Under the pieces are notes generated by a model. The model was not told the DNA's origin. It saw only the letters and a program-made list of their open reading frames with translations, and searched no databases. Below, piece after piece: positions 1 to 6,222 of a stretch of 32,241 nucleotides of DNA. This DNA comes from an uncultured Prevotellaceae bacterium (lineage in GTDB: Bacteria; Bacteroidota; Bacteroidia; Bacteroidales; Bacteroidaceae): assembly GCA_902797505.1 (NCBI GenBank), contig CADBSW010000056.1, positions 1 to 32,241 of the forward strand. The letters run 5' to 3'. A program made the translations under genes and the position numbers. How positions within the stretch are numbered: position 1 is the stretch's first letter; each line of letters begins with the position of its first letter.

Positions 1-109
1 GAAATGTTAATAGATTGTCAATCAGTATATTGCAATGTTTGATTATTCGCGAAAGCCGGTAAAATGGCAAGTGGGAAACTTTAGTAATTTATAATTAGTT
101 TTCTTTCCG

Positions 110-140
110 CAAAGATAGTCTTTTTCTTTTAATTCTCCAA
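110..140 (-). promoter_or_regulatory. Leftward Bacteroidota-type promoter for an off-window gene
   Basis: On the minus strand a perfect TATCTTTG -7 box lies at 110-117, and a TTG -33 element at 138-140 is 20 bp upstream of it. Transcription would run left out of the window. No minus-strand ATG is visible between the predicted start site (about 105) and position 1, so the driven gene, if any, begins beyond the edge. The call rests only on the motif and spacing. Confidence 0.5.
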
Positions 141-325
141 AAAAATCCGTATCCGCGCTTCACAGCGAAGATGTGGGATCCTTAGTCCGCCGACTATGTT
201 GTTCCGGGCACCGATACCAAAGGGGGCAGTCTGGGAGCATCATGAAACAATGCATTATTATAAAACCAACAAAAGCTATAAAAACAGACTTTATAATCGT
301 TTAGAGTGGGAGAATTTCCGCAGCA

Positions 326-508
326 GATTGCGGGTCAAGCCCGCAATGAGGGTAGACGATCCCACAAAGAGAGGGCAAGTCTACAAAGAGAGGGTAAATC
401 TACAAAGAGAGGGTAAATCTGCAATAAGAGGGTCAAGCCCGCAATGAGGATAGATGATCCCGCAAAGAGAGGCAAGCCCGGGATGAGGGGGCATGCCTGC
501 AATGAGGT
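326..508. repeat. Degenerate 19-21 nt tandem repeats, about eight to nine units
   Basis: Units resemble caaagagagggtaaatct, with variants such as gcaatgagg and ggtcaagccc, repeated head to tail. The first unit contains a small hairpin (gcggg at 330-334, cccgc at 340-344). A related tandem block with the same gggtcaagcccgc core lies at 12682-12747, so this is a dispersed family. An 83-codon frame across the block (196-447) has low-complexity repeat-derived sequence and is not accepted as a gene. Confidence 0.75.
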
Positions 509-558
509 CCTCTCTCAACCACCCCCAATCCCTCCTTACAATAATGAGGTGGGCATAA

Positions 559-609
559 GTCGGGCCAATGGGCCACAATGGACGGGCTAATAGGGACCAT
601 TGGCCCGAC
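559..609. repeat. Inverted repeat with perfect 13-bp arms
   Basis: Arm gtcgggccaatgg (559-571) is the exact reverse complement of 597-609, with a 25-nt spacer. There is no T tract after it, so it is not an obvious intrinsic terminator. It lies at the right end of the tandem-repeat block in gene-free DNA. Confidence 0.65.
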
Positions 610-682
610 CTTTGGGCCCCTCTCAAACCAGTAACAAAGTATCTAATAACGTGTTGGCAGGCAAAACCCCCATTTTTAGGTA

Positions 683-713
683 TTGCACACTCCCCCGAAA
701 CACGCTATCTTTG
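683..713 (+). promoter_or_regulatory. Consensus promoter without a downstream gene
   Basis: TTG at 683-685 and TATCTTTG at 706-713 are separated by exactly 20 bp, matching the Bacteroidota -33/-7 consensus. The start site would be near 718-720. The next 130 nt contain no usable reading frame (ATG TAA at 732 and ATG AAA TAA at 744 stop at once) and end in a terminator-like hairpin. The promoter either makes a short non-coding RNA or is left over from a lost gene. Confidence 0.6.
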
Positions 714-717
714 CATC

Positions 718-847
718 GTGAATAAGAGATTGATGTAAGGATAATGAAATAAACGATTGAAATTAGAAATCTTGTTCGCTAAATAAAATTCATAATGTTT
801 TTGTATAATCATAAAAAAGGGCCGTCCGAGAGGATAGCCCATTTTTT
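718..847 (+). ncRNA. Possible small RNA between an orphan promoter and a terminator
   Basis: This is the interval between the predicted start site of the 683-713 promoter and the end of the hairpin at 813-847. It is about 130 nt, AT-rich, without an open frame of useful length. No known RNA family is recognised. The alternative is a deletion scar where the start and body of a gene were lost and only promoter and terminator survive. Confidence 0.3.
813..847. terminator. Intrinsic terminator-like hairpin, A tract / stem / T tract
   Basis: A run of A (813-818) precedes gggc (819-822). The inner stem is tcc/gga (825-827 with 832-834), then gccc (837-840) and six T (842-847). The symmetrical A and T tracts let it work in either direction. 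Rightward it would end a transcript from the orphan promoter at 683-713. Confidence 0.65.
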
Positions 848-905
848 ATGAACAACTGACAAATGATACCCTTATGCTCACATATTATGATTACATAAAA
901 GAGGC

Positions 906-1282
906 TTTGCCTTCATTTTTACCGCAATAACCTACCAATCAATACGTTACAATTATGAAGGCAAACAATTTGCCTTCATAATTTCGAGGTAATTCCTTGG
1001 TTTTCGATGCAGATTGTGGAAATAGTGTATAACAATCGCTGACATGCAGATGGATTCGCATATCACATGAAAGTAATCATTTTCACATGAAGTAGTCATT
1101 ATCTTATGACCAAAACAAGTTGTTTTGGTCTGGAAAAGTGTATTACAGAGGGTGGTAAAATGTATTAACCTCTTACCAAAACAACTTGTTTTGGTCTGAT
1201 GAAGGCCTATGAAGGCAAAAAGTTTGCCTTCATTCGTGCAATCTTTTGACTATTAACACCTTATACAAAATATGAAGGCAAA
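906..1282. repeat. Array of two alternating palindrome families
   Basis: Family A is atgaaggcaaa-N3-tttgccttcat. A full copy at 951-983 has 15-bp arms and a 3-nt loop, a second full copy is at 1209-1233, and half-sites lie at 906-916 (tttgccttcat) and 1272-1282 (atgaaggcaaa). Family B is accaaaacaa-N-ttgttttggt, at 1108-1130 and 1175-1195, each with a one-base centre (g, then c). An imperfect direct repeat (tcacatgaa...) at 1063-1100 lies between them. No gene is present. The symmetric A-A-B-B-A-A order suggests a structured element rather than chance. Confidence 0.7.
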
Positions 1283-1462
1283 CTCAATTTTAAGCAAAAT
1301 AATATCCCTTCGTTTCATAGCCTTAGGGACAGTTATGTACACTATTGCAACGCAAAGATACCAAAAATCCATGCGTCACCTAAATCACCCAAAAGTTATT
1401 CCCTAACAACCTGATAATCAGATATCAAAATTCTATTTGACAAAAATCGACGAAGTCAGGAA

Positions 1463-1537
1463 AATGGAAAATGGAAAATGAAAAATGAAAAAATATTAAT
1501 TATCAATTATCCATTTTCCATTATCCATTATCCATTT
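1463..1537. repeat. Imperfect inverted repeat of ATGGAAAATGG-type units
   Basis: Direct copies of atggaaaatg (1464-1490) face ccattttccat / ccattatccat units (1511-1536) across an AT-rich centre. It sits just beyond the stop of the leftward M20 peptidase gene. Once transcribed it could fold into a long weak hairpin and may serve as that gene's 3' end, but it lacks a GC-rich terminator stem. Confidence 0.55.
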
Positions 1538-1551
1538 ATTGCGCAGCAATA

Positions 1552-2916
1552 TCACTCTTCTTCATCAAAGAACTGGTGGAAGCATGCCACGGCCTCGATG
1601 CCCCGACGGTACATGTCGAGCGGCATATTCTCGTTGGGTGAATGGATGGCGTTGCTCTCCAGTCCGAAGCCCATCAGGATGGTCTTGATACCCAGCACCT
1701 TCTCGAAGGTGGCGATGATGGGGATGCTGCCGCCACGGCGTACGGGCAGAGGTCGTTTGCCGAAGGCTACCTCGAAGGCACGCTCGGCGGCACGGTAGGC
1801 AGGCAGGGTGATCGGACAGACATATCCCTCGCCGCCATGCAGGTAGTCCACCTTCACACTCACACCCTTGGGGGCTATCGAGAGCAGGTAGTCTTTCACC
1901 AACTGGGCGATCTTCTCACTCTGCTGATGGGGCACCAGACGGGTGGAGATCTTCGCGTATGCCTTGCTGGGGATGACGGTTTTGGCACCCTCGCCGGTAT
2001 AGCCTCCCCAGATGCCACAGCAGTCGAAGGCGGGTCGGCAGCCGTTGCGCTCCAGCGTGCTGTATCCCTTCTCGCCGAACACGTCGCTCACGTTGATTGC
2101 CTGTTTGTACTTCTCCTCATCGAAGGGGATGTTGGCGATGAGCTCGCGCTCCTGGGGTGCGATATCCTCCACATCGTCGTAGAATCCCGGCACGGTGATG
2201 CGGCCGTCTTGGTCGGTGAGCTGTGCGATCATCTTACAGAGGGCGTTGATGGGGTTCATCACGGCACCTCCGAAATGACCAGAGTGCAGATCGCGGTTAG
2301 GACCGGTCACCTCCACCTGCCAGTAGGCGAGTCCGCGCAGTCCGGTGGTCAGCGACGGCAGTTCAGCGCTAAGCATCGAGGTATCGCTCACGAGGATGAT
2401 GTCGGCCTTGAGCAATTCTTTATGCTGCTCGCAGAAGGCTTCGAGGCTGGGTGATCCAATCTCCTCCTCACCCTCAAAGATGAACTTTACGTTGTGACGT
2501 AGCAGGTTGTTGGCTACGAGGTATTCGAAGGCTTTTGCCTGGATAAACGCTTGTCCCTTATCGTCGTCGGCGCCACGTGCCCACAGCCGTCCGTCACGGA
2601 TCTCTGGTTCAAAGGGATCGCTCTTCCACAGGTCGAGAGGCTCCACGGGCATCACGTCGTAGTGACCGTAGATAAGCACTGTCTTGGCGGTGGGGTCGAT
2701 GATCTTCTCACCGTACACCATCGGGTTGCCATCAGAGGGCATTATCTCAGCACGGTCGACTCCGGCTTGCAGCAAAAGTGTCTTCCACTGTTCTGCGCAG
2801 CGCAGCATATCAGGTTTATGTTCACTCTTCGAGCTGATGCTCGGAATACGGATCAGACTGGAGAGTTCCTCCAACATCCGTTGTCTGTTGTCGTCAATAA
2901 AGTTTTTAATCATCAT
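1552..2916 (-). CDS. M20 family metallodipeptidase
   Basis: 454 aa, cytosolic (no signal peptide). It belongs to the M20 dinuclear zinc peptidases of the dipeptidase/carnosinase-like branch, which hydrolyse dipeptides. Metal-site motifs are in the expected order: GHYDVMP with His85 and Asp87, GADDDKG with the bridging Asp near 118, the acid/base GEEEIGS with Glu151 and Glu152, Asp178 in VSDTS, and C-terminal His425 in HSPNE. The lid/dimerisation domain sits between them (about 200-330) and carries His211 in DLHSGHFGG. Length fits the family. The start has two adjacent ATGs; the first is used. It is a monocistronic leftward gene followed by repeats. Its 5' side is a 300-bp hairpin cluster, and a minus-strand TATCTTTG at 3238-3245 could be its promoter, giving an unusually long leader. 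Substrate is not predictable from sequence. Confidence 0.9.
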   Translation of the reverse strand: MMIKNFIDDNRQRMLEELSSLIRIPSISSKSEHKPDMLRCAEQWKTLLLQAGVDRAEIMPSDGNPMVYGEKIIDPTAKTVLIYGHYDVMPVEPLDLWKSDPFEPEIRDGRLWARGADDDKGQAFIQAKAFEYLVANNLLRHNVKFIFEGEEEIGSPSLEAFCEQHKELLKADIILVSDTSMLSAELPSLTTGLRGLAYWQVEVTGPNRDLHSGHFGGAVMNPINALCKMIAQLTDQDGRITVPGFYDDVEDIAPQERELIANIPFDEEKYKQAINVSDVFGEKGYSTLERNGCRPAFDCCGIWGGYTGEGAKTVIPSKAYAKISTRLVPHQQSEKIAQLVKDYLLSIAPKGVSVKVDYLHGGEGYVCPITLPAYRAAERAFEVAFGKRPLPVRRGGSIPIIATFEKVLGIKTILMGFGLESNAIHSPNENMPLDMYRRGIEAVACFHQFFDEEE

Positions 2917-2947
2917 ATTGTTGTTTTAAGGTTATGTTCTTTATGTT

Positions 2948-3217
2948 CTTTTTCTCTGTGCCGACAGAGAAAAAGCAACCAAAAAGAGAGCTCGCTATCG
3001 CAGCCATTTAAGAGCGAAGGTTGAAGGGGCTCACTCAAAGGTTAAAGCCCCTCTCCTTTGGAGAGGGCCGGGGAGAGGCTTTTAATTCCCAAGCCGCCCC
3101 TATGATGGGGCGAGCTTACATTAGTGTAAGAGCGACGGGTAGGAGCGGTTGCATCCCCTCCATGTGGAGGGGCGTGGGGTGGAGAGGCTCTTTTGGAACT
3201 TTTCTCCAGAGAAAAGT
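2948..3217. repeat. Cluster of six short perfect hairpins (composite dispersed repeat)
   Basis: Arms in order: ctttttctctgt 2948-2959 with 2964-2975 (12 bp); ccctctcc 3049-3056 with 3060-3067; cgcccc 3095-3100 with 3107-3112; cttaca 3115-3120 with 3125-3130; cccctcca 3155-3162 with 3165-3172; acttttctc 3198-3206 with 3209-3217. Each is perfect with a 2-6 nt loop. The two outer elements share a tttttctc/gagaaaa core, so they may bound one composite unit. It probably belongs to the Prevotella/Bacteroides dispersed intergenic repeats. Confidence 0.7.
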
Positions 3218-3298
3218 GAGAAGAATAAATCATAATACAAAGATAATAAAAAAATGGGGAATAGAAATTTAAAAATTAATTAAAATTACGTGATGGTA

Positions 3299-3329
3299 TT
3301 GCATTGCATTTATATTTTATCTAAATTTG
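3299..3329 (+). promoter_or_regulatory. Promoter of the M48 protease gene
   Basis: TTG at 3299-3301, a 20-bp spacer, then TAAATTTG at 3322-3329 match the Bacteroidota -33/-7 consensus. The leader to the ATG at 3383 would be about 48 nt. Confidence 0.65.
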
Positions 3330-3382
3330 CAAGATAAAGGGCGCAAGCCCATATATAATAAGGTATAATCATTAAAAACGAT

Positions 3383-4300
3383 ATGTATATGAAGAAAGTA
3401 AAGTTTATCCTGTTGATGATCGTGACATCGATCATGGTATCATGCGGCACTACCTCTACAGTGCCCATCACGGGAAGAAAGCATCGTCTGTCGGTAAGCG
3501 ACGAGCAGGTGCTGAGCCTGAGTGCTCAGGAGTACACCAAGTATATGCAGTCGGCCAAGGCTTCCACCAACGCTGCCAACACCGCCATGGTAAAGCGCGT
3601 AGGACAGAAGTTGGCTAACGCTGTGGAGACATATCTCAACACCCACGGTTTTGCCAACGAGGTGAAGTATTTCAACTGGGAGTTTAACCTGGTGCAGGAT
3701 CAGAGTGCCAACGCCTTCTGTATGCCGGGCGGAAAGATCGTGGTGTACGAGGGAATCCTGCCTATCACACAAGACGAGGCATCGCTGGCTATCGTGCTGG
3801 GCCATGAGATCGCCCATGCCGTGGCTAAGCACAGTGCCGAGCAGATGAGTAAGGCTACCCGTTCGCAGACAGGCTTGCAGATAGGTAGCGGCATCTTGTC
3901 GGCTATCGGTGTGGATCAGGGCATCGCCTCTGCCGCCACGAGCATCGCCAGTCAGGGTCTGCAGTTGATGAACCTGAAGTACTCTCGTGATAATGAGAGT
4001 GAGGCCGACCACATGGGACTGGTATTCGCCGCTATGGCCGGTTATGATCCTAATGTGGCTATCTCATTCTGGAAGCGTATGTCTGCCGGCGGTGGCAGTG
4101 GCACACCGGCATTCCTGAGCAGTCACCCGTCTGACGAGAAGCGTATCGCCGATATCCAGAAACATCTGCCCGAGGCTATGCAGTATTACAAGGGTGGCAC
4201 CACATCTACAACTACCACGAAGGCAACCACCAAGAATACTACCACCAAGAAGTCAACGGCCAAGGCCATCAAGACCACGAAGACACTGCACGTGAAGTAG
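3383..4300 (+). CDS. M48 family metalloprotease, lipoprotein
   Basis: 305 aa. The N-terminus is a lipoprotein signal peptide ending at Cys21 (context MVSCG), so the enzyme is anchored on the periplasmic side or outer membrane. A zinc protease core follows: HEIAH with His141, Glu142 and His145, and the downstream third ligand in the NESEAD motif (Glu205, ExxxD). This is the M48C (BepA/Oma1/LoiP-like) arrangement, a family acting in envelope protein quality control; that role here is inference. The C-terminal 35 residues are a Thr/Lys-rich low-complexity tail, which is unusual and may bind cell wall or be disordered. Start: two ATGs (3383, 3389); the second gives MKKVK and may be the true start. 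The next gene begins 11 bp after the stop, so the two are probably cotranscribed. Confidence 0.9.
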   Translation: MYMKKVKFILLMIVTSIMVSCGTTSTVPITGRKHRLSVSDEQVLSLSAQEYTKYMQSAKASTNAANTAMVKRVGQKLANAVETYLNTHGFANEVKYFNWEFNLVQDQSANAFCMPGGKIVVYEGILPITQDEASLAIVLGHEIAHAVAKHSAEQMSKATRSQTGLQIGSGILSAIGVDQGIASAATSIASQGLQLMNLKYSRDNESEADHMGLVFAAMAGYDPNVAISFWKRMSAGGGSGTPAFLSSHPSDEKRIADIQKHLPEAMQYYKGGTTSTTTTKATTKNTTTKKSTAKAIKTTKTLHVK

Positions 4301-4311
4301 TGGGTTAGCTG

Positions 4312-4785
4312 ATGAACATACTGAAAGTCATCTTCAGGGCGCCCAGGCCGGGTAATATCACCGATATGCCGGCCACCGTGACGCGGTGGTGGAAGCGGAA
4401 AAACTACTCGGCGCTCACCTTCTTCGGGTATATCCTCACCAGTGGCGACCAGATAGCCGACCATCTGAACAGTAGGTTCGACTCGCTGAAGAACCACGAG
4501 ATGATCCACCTCAGACAGGCGCAGAACACGCATAACTCATGGATGTGCTTCTATGTACGTTATCTGTGGTACTCACTCTTAGCGGCGAGGTATTTCCGAA
4601 AGTTGAACAACGCCTCGTATTACCTGAACCCCTTTGAGATGGAGGCTTATCTGCACCAGAACGACCTGAGTTACCTGATAGGGCTCGACGAGAGTGGCGG
4701 TGCATCGGGGTGGCGCGAATATGCGAAGATGCCGTTAGCAAAGCGACTTACATTGATGAAAGAGAAATACCTGCGCATCGAATAG
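4312..4785 (+). CDS. Small HExxH-containing protein, probable M48-partner, function unknown
   Basis: 157 aa, family not recognised by name. It carries a zinc-protease signature HEMIH (His62, Glu63, His66) within NHEMIHLRQAQ. A second acidic motif, NPFEMEAY (Glu109, Glu111), lies 43-49 residues later and could supply the third metal ligand. A hydrophobic aromatic stretch (residues 76-92, rich in Trp/Tyr/Leu) lies between and may be a membrane-associated helix. There is no signal peptide. It is 11 bp downstream of the M48 lipoprotein gene and is followed by a strong terminator, so the pair forms a two-gene unit. Proteolytic activity is inference from the motif only; an inactive or structural zinc protein is possible. 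Confidence 0.7.
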   Translation: MNILKVIFRAPRPGNITDMPATVTRWWKRKNYSALTFFGYILTSGDQIADHLNSRFDSLKNHEMIHLRQAQNTHNSWMCFYVRYLWYSLLAARYFRKLNNASYYLNPFEMEAYLHQNDLSYLIGLDESGGASGWREYAKMPLAKRLTLMKEKYLRIE

Positions 4786-4801
4786 CAGGAATGCGCATTT
4801 T

Positions 4802-4835
4802 TGCGAACTTATCTTCTTGGTAAGTTCGCATTTTT
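4802..4835 (+). terminator. Intrinsic terminator overlapping the next promoter
   Basis: Perfect 10-bp stem tgcgaactta (4802-4811) with 4821-4830, a 9-nt loop, and a T run directly after it (4831-4835). It ends the M48/HExxH unit. The loop contains the TTG (4817-4819) that is the -33 element of the next promoter. Confidence 0.85.
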
Positions 4836-4847
4836 ATTATATCTTTG
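4817..4847 (+). promoter_or_regulatory. Promoter of the coiled-coil/HTH gene, -33 inside a terminator loop
   Basis: TTG at 4817-4819, a 20-bp spacer and a perfect TATCTTTG at 4840-4847. The start site would be near 4852-4854, only a few bases before the ATG at 4858. This excludes the longer frame start at 4801, which would lie upstream of transcription. Confidence 0.75.
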
Positions 4848-4857
4848 CGGTAGAATT

Positions 4858-5547
4858 ATGAATGAGATGATTTTATCGATACTCGGCTTCAGTGACAGGG
4901 AGTTATTCCTGGTGATGATTGTGGTAGTGACCTACGCCACGCTGTTCATCGTAACGGTGCAAAACAGTAAGCGGAAGATTCTGCAGTTGAACGAGCGCCT
5001 TAGGAAGATTGACGCCCTGCGTGAGGAGCAAGAGGAGAAGAGCGAGCAGCGTATAGAGCAGAACCAGCAGCGCATTGCCGAGCTGGAGAAGATTATCCAT
5101 AAGTTGGGCGATGAGAACTCGATGCTCAAGTTGGAGTTGGAGGAGCGTAAGGCGAAGCTCGACTATAATAATAAGGTGGCGCGCATTGAGCAGGAGAAGC
5201 GGCAGCAGGCTGAGAGCGTGATTATGAGTTCTACGGTGTATGCCAAGATTAAGGAACTGCTGGCCAAAGGTCGTAGTCTGGGTGATGATGACTGGAAGGC
5301 TGTTACACAGTTGATCAACGAGGTATATACAGGTTTTACCGAGCGGTTATTCAATCTGTATCGCATGACGGAGCAAGACTACCATGTGTGTCTGCTCATC
5401 AAGATGCACATCCAGCCGAAGGATATCGCCACACTGACTGCCCACAGCAAGGAGAGTGTGGCCAGCACGCGCAGCCGTTTGTATCAGAAGATCTTCGGCA
5501 AGAAGGGCACCACGAAGGAGTGGGACGAGTTCGTGATGTCGCTGTAA
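4858..5547 (+). CDS. Membrane-tethered coiled-coil protein with C-terminal HTH-like domain
   Basis: 229 aa from the ATG at 4858; an upstream in-frame ATG at 4801 lies before the promoter and is rejected. One transmembrane helix (about residues 15-35) is followed by a long charged coiled coil (36-118, rich in Glu/Gln/Arg/Lys). A helical C-terminal domain (125-229) includes a LuxR-like turn (about 185-212, KDIATLTAHSKESVASTRSR). Similar TM-coiled coil-HTH proteins are common in Bacteroidota and often annotated as transcriptional regulators; target and signal are unknown. If the HTH binds DNA, it would be a regulator held at the inner membrane. The gene is monocistronic or heads the nfeD-SPFH-epimerase group, separated from it by 183 bp of repeats. 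Confidence 0.75.
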   Translation: MNEMILSILGFSDRELFLVMIVVVTYATLFIVTVQNSKRKILQLNERLRKIDALREEQEEKSEQRIEQNQQRIAELEKIIHKLGDENSMLKLELEERKAKLDYNNKVARIEQEKRQQAESVIMSSTVYAKIKELLAKGRSLGDDDWKAVTQLINEVYTGFTERLFNLYRMTEQDYHVCLLIKMHIQPKDIATLTAHSKESVASTRSRLYQKIFGKKGTTKEWDEFVMSL

Positions 5548-5552
5548 AAAAG

Positions 5553-5705
5553 TGAAGAGTTAAGAGTGAAGAGTGAAGAATTTAAAGTTTAGGGTTTAGG
5601 GTTTAGAGTTTAGAGTTTAGGGTTATGATTAGCCCGCAAGGGCGATAGATCATAGGCGGGGGTGTCACCCCCCCGTGGGGTGCGTAAGCCCCCGTGATGA
5701 AAAGA
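5553..5705. repeat. Composite dispersed repeats: gagttaagagtgaagagtg unit, TTTAGGG heptamers, GC-rich inverted repeat
   Basis: Three modules follow the coiled-coil gene. A 29-nt segment (5553-5581) is identical to 22532-22560 inside the FecR gene. Heptamers tttaggg/tttagag run from 5588 to 5624, and their reverse complement occurs at 15786-15818. A GC-rich block (5634-5695) contains gcgggggtg/cacccccc pairing. No gene is present in the 183-bp gap. These are dispersed elements seen at several loci in this window. Confidence 0.75.
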
Positions 5706-5730
5706 AAATTGAAAATTTAATATTACGATT

Positions 5731-6180
5731 ATGATAGAGTATTTTGCATCAAACATGTGGCAGATGTGGGTGATCATCGCCGTGATCTGCCTGATTCTGG
5801 AACTGATGAACGGAGATTTCTTCATCATGTGCTTCGCCATCGGCGGTGTCTGTTCGTCGATAGCCGCAGCCGTTGGAGGAAACATCTACGTGCAGTTGGC
5901 TGTCTTCGCCATCACCTCGGTGCTCAGTTTGTTCTTCGTTCGTCCGGCTGCCTTGCGCTACCTGCATAAGAACGAGGACACAAGGGTGTCGAATGCCGAT
6001 GCGCTGATAGGCCAGACGGGTCGTGTGAGTGAGCCGATCGTAGCCGACGGTTTCGGTCGTGTGGCTATCGATGGTGATGACTGGAAGGCACTGTCGGTTG
6101 ACGGTCAGCCGATCGAGAAGGATGCCCGTGTGCGGGTTGTGTCGCGTGAGAGTATCATCATCACGGTGGAGAGAGTGTAA
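5731..6180 (+). CDS. NfeD-like membrane protein
   Basis: 149 aa. Hydrophobic segments at about 10-27, 29-50 and 52-72 form the membrane part. Residues 91-149 form a beta-rich OB-fold domain typical of the short NfeD class, with ALIGQTGRVSEP at its start. Short NfeD proteins are encoded next to SPFH/stomatin genes and are thought to form membrane-microdomain complexes with them. That pairing is present here: the SPFH gene begins 42 bp downstream. No protease domain is present, unlike long NfeD (ClpP-class) proteins. It likely sits in the inner membrane with the OB domain in the cytosol. Confidence 0.85.
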   Translation: MIEYFASNMWQMWVIIAVICLILELMNGDFFIMCFAIGGVCSSIAAAVGGNIYVQLAVFAITSVLSLFFVRPAALRYLHKNEDTRVSNADALIGQTGRVSEPIVADGFGRVAIDGDDWKALSVDGQPIEKDARVRVVSRESIIITVERV

Positions 6181-6222
6181 GAAATTGAAAATTGATAATT
6201 GATAATTAAAAATTAATAGATT
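6181..6222. repeat. AT-rich ttgataattgataatt repeat between nfeD and the SPFH gene
   Basis: The short gap is made of gaaattgaaaattgataattgataatt-type direct repeats. It resembles the aattatcaatta motif at 1499-1510 in opposite orientation, so it is probably another dispersed element that has settled between two cotranscribed genes. Confidence 0.5.

Larger units (their letters stand above)
1..1551. other. Long gene-free, repeat-rich intergenic region
   Basis: No convincing protein or RNA gene family is recognised in this 1.55-kb stretch. It holds a leftward promoter (110-140), tandem repeats (326-508), an inverted repeat (559-609), a promoter-terminator pair (683-847), paired palindromes (906-1282) and an imperfect inverted repeat of atggaaaatgg-type units (1463-1537). 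Short frames in it are repeat-derived or random. Confidence 0.7.
2917..3382. other. Gene-free interval with hairpin cluster and divergent promoters
   Basis: 466 bp between the leftward M20 gene and the rightward M48 gene. It contains six compact inverted repeats (2948-3217). It also has a leftward -7 box TATCTTTG at 3238-3245 (no good -33) and a rightward promoter at 3299-3329. The 60-80 codon frames across it are repeat-derived. Confidence 0.7.

Noticed and set aside
196-447. 83-codon frame in the repeat region
   Set aside because: Its second half is translated tandem repeat and no promoter or family resemblance is seen.
326-508. Possible CRISPR array
   Set aside because: Units are contiguous and degenerate with no unique spacers, and no cas gene is present.
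1642-2454. 270-codon frame antisense to the M20 peptidase
   Set aside because: Shadow of a clearly conserved coding sequence on the other strand; composition rich in Gly/His/Leu as expected for an antisense frame.
3440-4012. 190-codon frame antisense to the M48 protease
   Set aside because: Overlaps a gene with intact active-site motifs; no signals of its own.
4801-4857. 19-residue N-terminal extension of the coiled-coil gene
   Set aside because: It spans a terminator and the -7 box, so it would not be in the mRNA.
5588-5624. Telomere-like TTTAGGG array as a sign of eukaryotic DNA or a linear replicon end
   Set aside because: It is short, internal, mixed with TTTAGAG, and occurs twice beside ordinary bacterial genes.
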